DNA of 38,280 nucleotides from Chromatiales bacterium (GTDB lineage: Bacteria > Pseudomonadota > Gammaproteobacteria > Chromatiales > Chromatiaceae), in NCBI GenBank assembly GCA_022360905.1, contig JAKSBX010000075.1, positions 1 through 38,280 on the forward strand. Reading direction: 5' to 3'. The translations under genes and the position numbers were made by a program. The notes under the pieces are model-generated. The model was given only the letters and a program-made list of their open reading frames with translations, did no database searches and had not been told where the DNA came from. The first letter of the stretch is position 1. Each line of letters starts with the position of its first letter. Shown in pieces: positions 1 to 8,858 of this stretch.

Positions 1-378
1 TATCTCTATCCGGGCACGGGTGCTGTCGAGGAGCGAGGTAAAGGTGCGGGCAAAGGGCGTAAGCTCAACCTGCCGCTTCCTCCATTGGCGGATGATGAGA
101 TGTTCCATAAGGTTTGGCCGATGGTCGAGGAGTTTGTTCGACAGGCAAAACCTGAGCTGATTATTCTCCAAGCGGGCGCGGATAGTGTGGAAGGGGATCC
201 CATCACGCATATGGCCTTTACCCCGGCCGCTCACGCCCATGCGGCCGCCAGTTTGAGTCGAATCGCCAATGAGTATTGTCAGGGGCGCTTTATTGCCTTG
301 GGTGGTGGAGGCTACAATCGGACCAATCTCGCGCTGGCCTGGAACGATGTGGTCAACGCGATGGTGGAGTCGGGCTAA
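1..378 (+). CDS. Histone-deacetylase/AcuC-like family protein, C-terminal fragment
   Basis: The frame is open from the first base, so the gene begins outside the window and only the last 125 residues are seen. The fragment carries the family's C-terminal signatures: QAGADS, whose Asp is a zinc ligand in the family, followed by GDP, and LGGGGYN, which holds the active-site Tyr of the arginase/deacetylase fold. The AGADS...GDP form is closer to the AcuC/class I type than the AGFDAH form of the second family member at 36943-37869. Family members remove acetyl groups from lysines or small amines in the cytoplasm; the substrate here is unknown. No following gene is close enough to suggest an operon. 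Family assignment is secure, the AcuC subtype is a judgement. Confidence 0.88.
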   Translation, partial: YLYPGTGAVEERGKGAGKGRKLNLPLPPLADDEMFHKVWPMVEEFVRQAKPELIILQAGADSVEGDPITHMAFTPAAHAHAAASLSRIANEYCQGRFIALGGGGYNRTNLALAWNDVVNAMVESG

Positions 379-682
379 ACTTATACCTGAACCGAACGGC
401 ACTTAGTTAAGAGATTAACCGCCAATGAACGCTAATCACCGCGAATCTACGCAATTAGAGGCCACCATGTGGAAGTTATTCGCGGCATTTTGCGCTGATT
501 AGCGTTCATTGGCGGTTATTCTCTTAGGTGCGGCCCAACTTCTCCAGCTAAATTGGAGCGTAAATGCCTTAAGTAAGTGCCATTGATACTTGAACCCAAA
601 AGTTCAGGTTTTAATTTTACTCCGGCACTTCGGAGTTCACGGACAATAATCACTGAAACCCTCTTGCCGGCAATATTGCAGT
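379..682. other. Gene-free interval holding a palindromic repeat
   Basis: The 304 bases between the deacetylase fragment and the PLP enzyme contain no credible gene. The left half is filled by the dispersed palindromic element at 409-525. The rest (526-682) is AT-richer, with no clear promoter and only a weak ribosome-binding site for the gene that follows. Confidence 0.7.
409..525. repeat. Dispersed imperfect palindrome, copy 1
   Basis: An inverted repeat with arms of about 35-40 bases: the left arm starting at 409 is nearly the reverse complement of the arm ending at 525, with two or three mismatches and an unpaired centre of about 35 bases. A second copy in the same orientation lies at 21972-22087. 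The two share an identical 25-base block (434-458 and 21997-22021) and the block ATTCGCGGCATTTTGCG. There is no open reading frame inside and no obvious target-site duplication. This fits a REP/MITE-like non-autonomous element or a transcribed hairpin family. Confidence 0.8.
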
Positions 683-1660
683 ATGAGTATTACATCCCCC
701 TCTAAAGTGAATCTAGGGAATTTCCCTACACCAATCACCAAGCTCAGCCGTCTGAGTTCAATTCTGAACGGCCCGGAAATATTCATGAAGCGGGATGATC
801 TGAGCGGCTTGGCACTCGGAGGTAATAAAACCAGAAAGCTTGAGTATCTGTTTTACGATGCGATAGCCAAGGGTTGCGATACGGTGGTAACGGCCGGTGC
901 CGCACAATCAAACCACTGCCGACAAACGGCTGCCGCCGCCGCGCTACTGCATAAGGCGTGTCACCTGGTACTGGGTGGAGAACCACCCGAAACGGCGAAT
1001 GGCAATCTAATGCTGGATAATCTGTTTGGCTCCCGGGTGCACTGGAGTGGTGATCATCGCAAAGGCGAGGATATCCCTGAGATTGTTGAAAAGCTGAAGG
1101 CAGAGGGAAGAGAGCCTTATGTGATTCCCTATGGCGGTTCGAATGAACTTGGCGCCTATGGCTTTGTACACGCCATGGCGGAACTGGAGATGCAGTTGGA
1201 TACCTCGGCTATCACCCATATCGTTTTTGCTTCCAGCTCCGGTGGTACACAGGCAGGCATGATGCTGGGCAAGGTCCTGCTGCACAAGGCTTATCGTTTA
1301 ATAGGCATCAACATCGACAAAGGCGAAACCGACGCGATTCCTTTTAGTGATTTTATTCTCGATCTGGCCAACAGAACCAGCCACTCTATCAACAGTGACC
1401 GCCGCTTCTCGGCTGAAGACCTGATCCTCAACGGGGATTACGTCGGAGACGGTTATGGGGTGATCGGTGAGCTGGAAAGAGAGGCCATTTCGTTGACCGC
1501 TGAAAACGAAGCTATTCTATTGGATCCGGTCTACACAGGCCGGGCCATGGGTGGCTTGATCGATATGATTCGTGGTGGTGAATTCAGCAAAACGGACAAG
1601 GTGCTTTTCTGGCATACCGGTGGGATTCCTGCGCTGTTCGCCTATGCGGATTCCCTTTAG
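683..1660 (+). CDS. dcyD: D-cysteine desulfhydrase / ACC deaminase family PLP enzyme
   Basis: A 325-aa fold-type II pyridoxal-phosphate enzyme, about the length of E. coli DcyD (328). The segment GGNKTRKLEYL holds the PLP lysine (Lys49). AGAAQSNHCRQ (71-81) is the family's substrate/PLP loop with Ser76, and HTGGIPALFAY near the C-terminus is the phosphate-side motif. DcyD turns D-cysteine into pyruvate, ammonia and sulfide; the closely related ACC deaminases and L-cysteate lyases share these motifs, so the exact substrate is not settled. The start at 683 matches the usual N-terminus (LGNFPTPITKLSRLS follows) although the Shine-Dalgarno is poor. It converges with the DUF2956 gene, leaving only 9 bases between stops. 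Confidence 0.85.
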   Translation: MSITSPSKVNLGNFPTPITKLSRLSSILNGPEIFMKRDDLSGLALGGNKTRKLEYLFYDAIAKGCDTVVTAGAAQSNHCRQTAAAAALLHKACHLVLGGEPPETANGNLMLDNLFGSRVHWSGDHRKGEDIPEIVEKLKAEGREPYVIPYGGSNELGAYGFVHAMAELEMQLDTSAITHIVFASSSGGTQAGMMLGKVLLHKAYRLIGINIDKGETDAIPFSDFILDLANRTSHSINSDRRFSAEDLILNGDYVGDGYGVIGELEREAISLTAENEAILLDPVYTGRAMGGLIDMIRGGEFSKTDKVLFWHTGGIPALFAYADSL

Positions 1661-1669
1661 CCAGCTGGC

Positions 1670-2017
1670 TCAAGTTGTGTAGAGCAGGGAAGCTATCAGG
1701 TAGGAGGCAAACAGCAGCCAGGAGAGTGTCAACAATACCCAGGGCAGCTTATTGGTCGATTGTTGCGGCGTGTCGGTTTGCTCGGTTATTTCAGCGTCGA
1801 GCTGTTTACTGCGCTGCTCCTTCTTTTTGCGTTTGTCCATCTCCCTGAGCTTGGCTTTGTGCTGCTTTTTGTACTGATCTATGCCTTTCTGGATACCCAT
1901 GGCGATCAGTTTGGTCTGCTCCTTGGTCTGACCCGGGCGCTGGGTGGCACGGGCGATCTGCATGGCTTCGGTTACAGTCTCTTGGGAGGGGTTCTGGTTT
2001 TTTTTGCTTTTGGCCAT
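1670..2017 (-). CDS. DUF2956 family small membrane protein
   Basis: A 115-aa protein with the layout of DUF2956: an N-terminal conserved part with ETVTEAMQIARATQRPGQTK and IQKGIDQYKKQHKAK, then a strongly basic, Lys-rich helix (about residues 50-72), then one C-terminal transmembrane helix (about 90-112, LPWVLLTLSWLLFASYLIAS). The topology suggests a tail-anchored inner-membrane protein with a charged cytoplasmic domain. The function of the family is unknown. It is convergent with the PLP enzyme and nothing nearby suggests a role. The start codon is supported by the family's typical MAKSKK-like beginning. Confidence 0.8.
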   Translation of the reverse strand: MAKSKKNQNPSQETVTEAMQIARATQRPGQTKEQTKLIAMGIQKGIDQYKKQHKAKLREMDKRKKKEQRSKQLDAEITEQTDTPQQSTNKLPWVLLTLSWLLFASYLIASLLYTT

Positions 2018-2202
2018 CTGTATAGTTCAATTGATTCTGTCGCTGACATTATTCCAAATTCGTAATGTATTTAGTATCTCACCTTGCTGTGTATCTTCTA
2101 TGATGGATCTGTAGCCGATCTAAAGAACACACATTTTTGGTCGGCTGTATGACTCATCCTGTCGCATACCCGGTTCCATGTTTGGGGCTTACTCAAACCC
2201 TG

Positions 2203-2269
2203 TTTGGTGGGGCGTGGCCCCACCCTACCATTGAGTTCAGGGTGTAGGGTGGGGCCACGCCCCACCAAA
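2203..2269. repeat. Perfect 26-bp GC-rich inverted repeat
   Basis: Left arm 2203-2228 and right arm 2244-2269 are perfect reverse complements separated by a 15-base loop. The arm itself contains the inner palindrome GTGGGGCGTGGCCCCAC. Sequences of this style (GGTGGGGC...GCCCCACC) are a common class of dispersed hairpin in proteobacterial intergenic regions. It lies downstream of no gene on the plus strand and about 190 bases upstream of the DUF2956 start on the minus strand, so it is not an obvious terminator. Confidence 0.8.
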
Positions 2270-2438
2270 TACGCTTTGATTAAACACACATGCACTGATT
2301 TTTTCCGGACAGCAGTGGGTATCCGCCGGGATGAGCGGTATTGAAGCCATCACTCTGTTTTCATTGGTATCCGTTTGCGGTGATTGGCGTCATTTGTGGA
2401 TACCATCTGAATGGTTCAAATCTGGCTGTTCCCTTAGG

Positions 2439-2455
2439 CTGGTCCGTATATTGCA
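2439..2455 (+). promoter_or_regulatory. Sigma54 (RpoN) promoter of the flgF operon
   Basis: The element CTGGTCCGTATATTGCA matches the sigma54 consensus YTGGCACG-N4-TTGCW: the GG at -24 and GC at -12 are both present with exact spacing, and only two bases of the -24 element differ. It lies 51 bases upstream of the flgF start, on the right strand. Sigma54 control of rod, ring and hook-junction genes through an NtrC-type activator is the rule in Pseudomonas and Vibrio; no such activator gene lies in this window. Confidence 0.8.
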
Positions 2456-2506
2456 GAGTTCTTGTCAAAGTCGATCAAGTGAAGATTTCAAGACAGGAGC
2501 CAACCC

Positions 2507-3247
2507 ATGGATCGCATGCTTTACGTTGCTATGAGCGGAGCCAAAGAGACGCTGATGGCTCAGGCGAGCAACTCCAACAATCTGGCCAATGTGAACACCC
2601 CGGGATTCATGGAAGATCTCAACCAATTCCGCAGTATGCCTGTGTTTGGGCCTGGTTATCCAACTCGGGTCTACGCCCTGGATGAGCGCCCGGACATCAA
2701 TTTTGACAAGGGCAGTCTGCAAACCACCGGCAATCCTCTGGATGTGGCGATCAATGGTGAGGGCTATTTTGCCGTTCAGGCCCCGGATGGCTCAGAGGCC
2801 TATACCCGTCGTGGCGATCTCAAAGTGGATGCCAACGGCCTGGTGACGAACGGCGAAGGTTTGCCGGTGATCGGCAATGGTGGACCGCTTGCCTTGCCGC
2901 CCATGGAGCGTCTCGAGATCGCACCGGACGGCACGATCACGATTCTCCCCGAAGGCGCTACCCCGGAGGCCCTGGCCATCGTTGACCGGATCAAGATGGT
3001 CAATCCGCCACGGGACGCCCTTTACAAAGGCGAAGATGGTCTGCTGCGCATGAAAGAGGGGGGTGAAGCGGACGCGGATGCCGCAACCCAGCTGGTTTCA
3101 GGCAGCATCGAGAGCAGCAACGTGAACGTGGCTGACGCCCTGGTGAACATGATTGAGCTTTCGCGCAAATTCGAGCTGCAGGTGAAGATGATGAAAAACG
3201 CCGAAGAGATGGACAAGGCGTCCGCCAGCCTGATGAACATGAGCTGA
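2507..3247 (+). CDS. flgF: Flagellar proximal rod protein FlgF
   Basis: A 246-aa rod protein. The N-terminus (MDRMLYVAMSGAKE, then NNLANVNTPGF at about 25-35) is the flagellar basal-body rod motif, and the C-terminus carries the matching SSNVNVADALVNMIELSR block. The central part has the TGNPLDVAINGEGYFAVQ and YTRRGDLKVDANG motifs shared by FlgE/FlgF/FlgG. It is the first gene of the flgFGHIJKL unit, with a good Shine-Dalgarno (CAGGAG) before the ATG. FlgF is exported by the flagellar type III apparatus and forms part of the proximal rod in the periplasm. It is distinguished from FlgG by the shorter central region and by gene order. Confidence 0.96.
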   Translation: MDRMLYVAMSGAKETLMAQASNSNNLANVNTPGFMEDLNQFRSMPVFGPGYPTRVYALDERPDINFDKGSLQTTGNPLDVAINGEGYFAVQAPDGSEAYTRRGDLKVDANGLVTNGEGLPVIGNGGPLALPPMERLEIAPDGTITILPEGATPEALAIVDRIKMVNPPRDALYKGEDGLLRMKEGGEADADAATQLVSGSIESSNVNVADALVNMIELSRKFELQVKMMKNAEEMDKASASLMNMS

Positions 3248-3304
3248 TGTTGGCAGGCAATTTGCACAATACCTATTAAACAGTAACGCAACGAGGAAGA
3301 GACT

Positions 3305-4090
3305 ATGTACCCGGCACTGTGGATCGCTAAAACCGGATTGGATGCTCAGCAGACCAATATGTCTGTGATCTCCAACAATCTCTCCAACGTCAACACCACC
3401 GGCTTCAAGCGTGATCGGGCGGTGTTCAACGATCTGATCTACCAGAACCTGCGCCAAGTAGGTGCTCAATCCTCGGAGAATACCGAGTTGCCCTCGGGTC
3501 TGATGGTCGGTACCGGTGTTCGGGTGGTGGCGACTCAGAAAGAACACAGCCAGGGCAATATCGTACAGACCGGCAACTCCCTCGATGTGGCGGTGCAGGG
3601 TAAGGGCTATTTCCAGGTGCTGCATCCGGACGGCAATATCGTCTATACCCGTGATGGCACTTTCAGCCTTACCGCAGACGGCAATATCGTCACCCCCAAC
3701 GGCTATGAGCTGCAACCGGCGATGACCGTGCCCACCAACGCCACCAGTGTGACCATCGGGTCCGACGGCGTGGTCTCCGCCCTGGTTTCCGGCAACAGTA
3801 CGCCGACCCAGATCGGTCAGATTGAATTGGGCTACTTCGTCAATCCCCAGGGGCTTGAGCCGATCGGCGACAACCTGTTCCGTGAGACCAATGCCAGCGG
3901 TGGGGTGAATACGGCGATCCCCGGTAACGACAGTACCGGTACTTTGATTCAGGGGGCGTTGGAGAGCTCGAATGTGAATGTGGTTGAAGAGCTGGTGAAT
4001 ATGATCGAAACACAGCGAGCCTACGAGATGAACTCGAAAGCAATCTCCACCACGGACGAGATGCTCTCCTACGTCAATCAGCAACTTTAA
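3305..4090 (+). CDS. flgG: Flagellar distal rod protein FlgG
   Basis: A 261-aa protein, close to the usual FlgG length. It begins [16 protein letters not shown] and has the rod motif [15 protein letters not shown] (about residues 25-39), the central [17 protein letters not shown] and [13 protein letters not shown] blocks, and the C-terminal [21 protein letters not shown] helix typical of axial proteins. FlgG forms the distal rod that passes through the P and L rings. A strong GAGGAAGAG ribosome-binding site precedes the ATG. The 57-base gap from flgF shows no promoter, so the two are read as one operon. Confidence 0.97.
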   Translation: MYPALWIAKTGLDAQQTNMSVISNNLSNVNTTGFKRDRAVFNDLIYQNLRQVGAQSSENTELPSGLMVGTGVRVVATQKEHSQGNIVQTGNSLDVAVQGKGYFQVLHPDGNIVYTRDGTFSLTADGNIVTPNGYELQPAMTVPTNATSVTIGSDGVVSALVSGNSTPTQIGQIELGYFVNPQGLEPIGDNLFRETNASGGVNTAIPGNDSTGTLIQGALESSNVNVVEELVNMIETQRAYEMNSKAISTTDEMLSYVNQQL

Positions 4091-4104
4091 CGGGTAACGG
4101 GCTG

Positions 4105-4815
4105 ATGGGCAGACTACACAAAATCTCCTGGTTGGGTTTAATCATGCTGGCGATGGTCGGTTGCCAGAACAGCAATCCTGTGCGCGATGCTGCCTATGCG
4201 CCGATCCGTCCCGTGCTGCCGCCACCGGCACCCACCGGTAACGGCGCGATCTATCAGGCGGGTTATGAGAATGCCTGGTTTGAAGATCAGCGCGCCCGAC
4301 GGGTTGGGGATCTGCTTACCGTGCAACTGGTTGAAAGTACCCAGGCGAATAAATCCGCCAGCACCACAACCTCTAAAAGCTCAAACAACAGCCTGACCAG
4401 CCCGACTCTGTTCGGTCAGGCGATGGAGTTCAATGTTCCGGGCTTCGTACCCATCGCCAACAATAAGGATGTCAACCTGGGGTTCGATCTGGCCTCTGAG
4501 AACGATTTCAGCGGTGACGGCAGTGCCTCCCAGAGCAACGCTTTGAGTGGCAGCATTACCGTCTCAGTGATTGAAGTATTGCCTAACCGTAATCTCTATG
4601 TACGGGGAGAAAAACGTATCGGTATCAATCAGGGTACCGAGTATGTCCGGCTCTCCGGTATCGTCCGGCCGAGCGACATTTCACCCACCAATACCGTCGT
4701 CTCAACCCGCATCGCCGATCCGACCATTACCTATAAAGGTGAAGGGGCGTTGGCGGATGCCAACTCCATGGGCTGGCTCTCCCGGTTCTTCAACAGTGTA
4801 CTCTCTCCCTTCTGA
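4105..4815 (+). CDS. flgH: Flagellar L-ring lipoprotein FlgH
   Basis: A 236-aa outer-membrane lipoprotein. The signal peptide ends in the lipobox MVGC with the lipidated Cys at residue 20. The FlgH core follows: [23 protein letters not shown], an N-rich stretch, and the C-terminal [19 protein letters not shown] and [17 protein letters not shown] blocks. FlgH subunits form the L ring, the bearing of the rod in the outer membrane. It starts 14 bases after flgG and runs into flgI with a 10-base gap. The Ser/Asn/Thr-rich segment at about 70-95 is normal for the family. Confidence 0.97.
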   Translation: MGRLHKISWLGLIMLAMVGCQNSNPVRDAAYAPIRPVLPPPAPTGNGAIYQAGYENAWFEDQRARRVGDLLTVQLVESTQANKSASTTTSKSSNNSLTSPTLFGQAMEFNVPGFVPIANNKDVNLGFDLASENDFSGDGSASQSNALSGSITVSVIEVLPNRNLYVRGEKRIGINQGTEYVRLSGIVRPSDISPTNTVVSTRIADPTITYKGEGALADANSMGWLSRFFNSVLSPF

Positions 4816-4825
4816 GGTATCTGAG

Positions 4826-5944
4826 ATGAAAGCTCTTGTGAAACGCATTCTACTGGTTCTGGCCGTCATGATGATGACCGCACAACCCCTGCTGGCCGAA
4901 CGCATCAAAGATCTGGCGTCGATCCAGGGTGTGCGTAACAACCAGTTGATCGGTTACGGCCTGGTGGTGGGTCTGAACGGGACCGGCGATAAGGATACCG
5001 ACTCGCCCTATACCATCAACAGCCTGAAGAACCTGCTTTCTCAGTTGGGCGTGCAGATCCCTGAAGGGGTCAACATCAAACCGAAGAATGTGGCAGCGGT
5101 TATCGTGCATGGCGATCTGCCTCCGTTCAGCAAAGTCGGTCAAAAACTCGATATCACTGTTTCCTCCCTGGGTAATGCCAAAAGCCTGCGTGGCGGCACT
5201 CTGCTGATGACTCCGCTGAAAGGTGCGGATGGCAACAACTATGCCCTGGCCCAAGGTAACCTGGTGGTTGGCGGCTTGAGTGCGGAAGGTCAGGACGGTT
5301 CCAAGCTGACCGTCAATATTCCCAGTGCCGGCAGGATTCCCAACGGTGCGACGGTTGAACGGGAAGTCCCCAACAGTTTCAACAAGGCACCGATGCTGAC
5401 TCTGAATCTGAACGATGGTGACTTCACCACCGCAATGCGGGTGGCGGAGTCGATCAACCTGACTATCGGCCCGGGTACCGCCAAGGCGGTGGATGCCACT
5501 TCCATCCGGGTCAATGCACCGATCGATCCGGGCCAGAAGGTCACCTTCATCTCCATGCTCGAAGAGCTCGAAGTCAAACCCGGTATCGCCTCTGCCAAGG
5601 TGATCATCAACTCCAGAACCGGTACCGTGGTGATCAACAATCAGGTACGGGTCTATCCCGCTGCGGTATCCCATGGCAACCTGGTGGTCAGCATCAGTGA
5701 GGATCCGGCCGTCTCCCAGCCGGCACCGTTCTCCCGCGGCGGTAATACCGAAGTAGTTCCCCAAAGCCAGATCACTGTGACCGAAGAGGGGCAGAATCAT
5801 ATGTTTCTCTTCAACCCCGGTGCTTCACTTGATGAGGTAGTGCGTGCCGTCAATCAAGTGGGTGCCGCTCCCAGTGATCTGGTGGCTATTCTTGAGGCGT
5901 TGAAAGAGGCCGGCGCACTGCGCGCAGAGTTGCTGGTAATCTGA
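4826..5944 (+). CDS. flgI: Flagellar P-ring protein FlgI
   Basis: A 372-aa protein. The start is set at the ATG at 4826, which gives a clean Sec signal peptide ([17 protein letters not shown]..., predicted cleavage after Ala24) directly before the conserved mature N-terminus [17 protein letters not shown]. The open frame extends upstream into flgH, but that extension is a shadow. Family blocks [28 protein letters not shown] and the C-terminal [14 protein letters not shown] [18 protein letters not shown] are present. FlgI forms the P ring in the peptidoglycan layer. Its stop overlaps the flgJ start by one base, suggesting translational coupling. Confidence 0.97.
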   Translation: MKALVKRILLVLAVMMMTAQPLLAERIKDLASIQGVRNNQLIGYGLVVGLNGTGDKDTDSPYTINSLKNLLSQLGVQIPEGVNIKPKNVAAVIVHGDLPPFSKVGQKLDITVSSLGNAKSLRGGTLLMTPLKGADGNNYALAQGNLVVGGLSAEGQDGSKLTVNIPSAGRIPNGATVEREVPNSFNKAPMLTLNLNDGDFTTAMRVAESINLTIGPGTAKAVDATSIRVNAPIDPGQKVTFISMLEELEVKPGIASAKVIINSRTGTVVINNQVRVYPAAVSHGNLVVSISEDPAVSQPAPFSRGGNTEVVPQSQITVTEEGQNHMFLFNPGASLDEVVRAVNQVGAAPSDLVAILEALKEAGALRAELLVI

Positions 5945-6873
5945 TGAACAACGTCTCTCCCTCGCTCTATCACGATTTCTCCGGGCTGGCTGAGCTGAAA
6001 CGCCAGGCCCGGGCGGATCAGGGGGCAACCGCGGAAAAGGCGGCCCGTCAGTTCGAGTCTGTGTTTATCCAGATGATGGTTAAGCAGATGCGTCAGGCCA
6101 GTTTTGGCGGTGGGGTGTTCGACAGCAAACAGAGTCGTTTCGCCCAGGATATGTATGATCAGCAGCTGGCGGTTCATCTGGCGGAGAAACAGGGTTTGGG
6201 TATGACCCCCATGCTGCGTCGTCAATTGGGTGGCGAGACTCAGGTTGCGACGCGGGAGCTCTCCGGCCTGGACAGCTACTGGAACAATCCGGCCACCCTG
6301 GCCCGTCGACATCTGACCAACAAGCCACCGGTTGACGCGGCTGAGCCGTCGCAACAGGCCACACCGAAGATCGAGTCCCCCGAGAGCTTTGTCTCAACCC
6401 TCTGGTCATCGGCTGAAGCGGCTGCCGCAGAATTGGGTCTGCCCACCGAGGCTCTGCTGGCACAGGCGGCTCTGGAGACAGGCTGGGGCAGCCACATGAT
6501 CTCAGCGGCCAATGGCAACAACAGTCATAACCTGTTCGGCATCAAGGCGGACCAACGCTGGGATGGGGAGCGGGTGCGTAACGAGACCCTGGAGTATCAG
6601 GACGATGTGGCAGTTCGCCGCCGCGAGTATTTCCGCAGCTACGACTCCTTCGACTCGAGTTTCCAGGACTACGTGGCCTTCCTCAAACAGAATCCAAGAT
6701 ATCGCGAAGCCCTCGACAGCACCCAGGATACGGCCGCCTATTTCCAGGCGCTGCAGGATGCGGGCTACGCCACCGACCCCAAATACGCGGAGAAGATCCT
6801 GCGGGTGATGCAGGGGCCGGAAATGCAGGCGGCGCTGGACCAGGTCAAGAGTTCAGCGAGACAGCCGATATAG
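5944..6873 (+). CDS. flgJ: Flagellar rod-capping muramidase FlgJ
   Basis: A 309-aa two-domain protein of the gammaproteobacterial type. Residues 1-100 are the rod-capping domain (EKAARQFESVFIQMMVKQMR, FAQDMYDQQLAVHLAEKQGLG). Residues about 145-305 are a glycoside hydrolase 73 glucosaminidase domain with LLAQAALETGWGSHM, where Glu178 is the expected catalytic acid, and NNSHNLFGIKAD. FlgJ helps rod assembly and opens the peptidoglycan for the rod. The two domains are joined by a Pro/Ala/Glu-rich linker (about 127-147). The ATG overlaps the flgI stop by one base. Confidence 0.96.
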   Translation: MNNVSPSLYHDFSGLAELKRQARADQGATAEKAARQFESVFIQMMVKQMRQASFGGGVFDSKQSRFAQDMYDQQLAVHLAEKQGLGMTPMLRRQLGGETQVATRELSGLDSYWNNPATLARRHLTNKPPVDAAEPSQQATPKIESPESFVSTLWSSAEAAAAELGLPTEALLAQAALETGWGSHMISAANGNNSHNLFGIKADQRWDGERVRNETLEYQDDVAVRRREYFRSYDSFDSSFQDYVAFLKQNPRYREALDSTQDTAAYFQALQDAGYATDPKYAEKILRVMQGPEMQAALDQVKSSARQPI

Positions 6874-6893
6874 CGGAATAGGAGGCGAGTAAG

Positions 6894-8855
6894 GTGAGTT
6901 TACAGTCCATAGGTGTCTCCGGGTTGATTGCCACGCGGCTCGCTCTGGATACCACCGGCCACAACATTGCCAATGTGAATACTGAGGGCTATAGCCGTCA
7001 GCGGATCGATTTTATTTCCCGTCTGCCAAGCCAGAATGCCGTGGGCTATATCGGCAGTGGCGTCGATTCCACTGAGGCACTGCGTCAGTACGATAATTTT
7101 ATCGTCGGTCAGATGCGCGCCAGCGCCTCGGTGGCTTCTGAGCTTCAGGCCTATTTCGATGGGGCCGCCCAGCTGGATGATCTGGTGGCCAATGCGGATT
7201 CCGGATTACAACCGGTAATTCAGAACTTTTTCGATGCCCTGCAGGGTATGGCGGACGATCCTGCCTCTGTGTCGTCCCGTCAGCTGGTACTGACCGAAGC
7301 GGCGGCGTTGGCGGATCGATTCCAATATTTCGATCAGCAGTTCGGCAGCATGCGTAACCAGATCAACAACCAGATCAGTTATAACGTCGGTCAGATCAAC
7401 CAGATTGCCCAAGGAATTGCTGAGATCAACCAAGATATCAAGATGGCCTATGGCAGCACCCCCAATGATCTACTCGACAAAAGAGATCAACTGGTCAATG
7501 AGCTGGCGGAGCTGATCGATATTCAGGTAGTGGAGCAATCTGATGGTGCGTTCAATGTCTTCATCGGCAAAGGTCAACCATTGGTCATGGATACCGATGC
7601 GGCAACCCTGGGTACCCAGCCATCAACCATAGATCCGGGTCAACTTGAGATTACCTTCGATTATGCGTTCGGCACCCAGGTGGTAACCGAGCAGATGAGT
7701 GGCGGTGTAATCGGCGGTATGCTCAGTTTCCGTGATGACATGCTGAATCCGACCCAGGATCGTATTGGATTGGTTGCTCTGGGTATTGCGGAAGAGATCA
7801 ATAACCAGAACCAGCTTGGGCTGGATCTTGAAGGTCTGGCCGGGACGTCTATGTTCAGCCTGGGAACAATTGGTGTTTTTGCCAGACCGGCGAACGGCAG
7901 CTCCATTACAGCGACGTTCAACGACATAGGTCAACTCACTGGCGATACCTATGAACTGACTTACGACGGTGCTGATTTTATCTTGACCAATATCAACAGT
8001 GGCGCTACCCAGACACTGGCGGCCGGACTGAATACAGTGGATGGCATCGATATCGATATCAATGCTGCTGGAGCGATACCCGGGGATACCTTCATCATCC
8101 AGCCAACCCGTAATGGGGCACAGAGTTTCAGTCTGCTGTTCGACGATGTTGAGAGGCTTGCAGCGGCTTCGCCACTCAGAGTTGCACCGGCGGTGGATGC
8201 CAACGGCAACCCTCTGAATACCGGTAATGCCAGCATAACCCAACCGGCCAATGCGAGTATGACCGGACTACCTCTCGCCGGCGGTACCATCCAGCTGGTC
8301 TACGATGATCAGGGTGGTCCCGCCAGCGGCTTTGAGGTCTACTATCCGGGATCGACTCCCGGTGTGGACCCGTTTGACGATTTCATCACCTATGATGATC
8401 TGAATAATGCATCCATTGCCGGTACCCAGGTGCCGGGCACCACCTTCCCGTTGTACGGTGATATCAGTTTCACCATCTCCGGTGTGCCGGACGACGGCGA
8501 TACTTTTATCATCGGCAACAACACCAGTGGCACCAGCGACAACCGCAATGCCTTGGGCCTGGTGGGTGTGCAGAGCCAGGACGTGCTGTTGGGCGGCACC
8601 TCCACCATCGATGAGAGTTATGTAGCGATGGTCTCGGATGTGGGTTCGAAGACCCGCCATGCGGAACTCAATCTCTCGGCCCAGGAGAGTCTGTTGACCC
8701 GCACCAAAGAGGCCATAGCCGAGGTCTCCGGCGTCAATCTGGATGAAGAGGCGGGTAAGTTGATTCAGTATCAACAGGCCTACCAGGCATCGGCCCAGGT
8801 GATTTCCGTGGCCAGCACGCTATTCGACACACTGCTGAGTGCAGTTGGGAGATAA
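6894..8855 (+). CDS. flgK: Flagellar hook-associated protein 1 (FlgK)
   Basis: A 653-aa hook-filament junction protein. It has the N-terminal rod motif variant GLIATRLALDTTGHNIANVN with NTEGYSRQRIDF following, and the C-terminal GVNLDEEAGKLIQYQQAYQA motif diagnostic of FlgK. The middle (about 330-570) is a long, Gly/Asn/Thr-rich beta region that makes the protein longer than E. coli FlgK (547 aa). The start is a GTG at 6894, supported by a strong GGAGG eight bases upstream and by the conserved first residues. It lies 20 bases after flgJ in the same operon. Confidence 0.97.
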   Translation: MSLQSIGVSGLIATRLALDTTGHNIANVNTEGYSRQRIDFISRLPSQNAVGYIGSGVDSTEALRQYDNFIVGQMRASASVASELQAYFDGAAQLDDLVANADSGLQPVIQNFFDALQGMADDPASVSSRQLVLTEAAALADRFQYFDQQFGSMRNQINNQISYNVGQINQIAQGIAEINQDIKMAYGSTPNDLLDKRDQLVNELAELIDIQVVEQSDGAFNVFIGKGQPLVMDTDAATLGTQPSTIDPGQLEITFDYAFGTQVVTEQMSGGVIGGMLSFRDDMLNPTQDRIGLVALGIAEEINNQNQLGLDLEGLAGTSMFSLGTIGVFARPANGSSITATFNDIGQLTGDTYELTYDGADFILTNINSGATQTLAAGLNTVDGIDIDINAAGAIPGDTFIIQPTRNGAQSFSLLFDDVERLAAASPLRVAPAVDANGNPLNTGNASITQPANASMTGLPLAGGTIQLVYDDQGGPASGFEVYYPGSTPGVDPFDDFITYDDLNNASIAGTQVPGTTFPLYGDISFTISGVPDDGDTFIIGNNTSGTSDNRNALGLVGVQSQDVLLGGTSTIDESYVAMVSDVGSKTRHAELNLSAQESLLTRTKEAIAEVSGVNLDEEAGKLIQYQQAYQASAQVISVASTLFDTLLSAVGR

Positions 8856-8858
8856 TCT

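Larger units (their letters stand above)
2018..2506. other. Gene-free interval with hairpin repeat and flagellar promoter
   Basis: The 489 bases between the DUF2956 gene and flgF hold a GC-rich perfect inverted repeat (2203-2269) and a sigma54 promoter (2439-2455). Short open frames here have no family signature and are treated as noise. The flgBCDE part of the usual cluster is not next to flgF in this window, so flgF begins its own transcription unit. Confidence 0.7.

Noticed and set aside
1655..1675. AGCCAGCTGGCT palindrome between the convergent dcyD and DUF2956 genes as a terminator
   Set aside because: It has no loop and no U-tract, so it cannot form a proper terminator hairpin.
3098..4084. 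Long antisense open frames under the flagellar genes (also 4850-5800)
   Set aside because: They are mirror frames of strongly conserved flgG and flgI, with no ribosome-binding site or domain, caused by codon bias.
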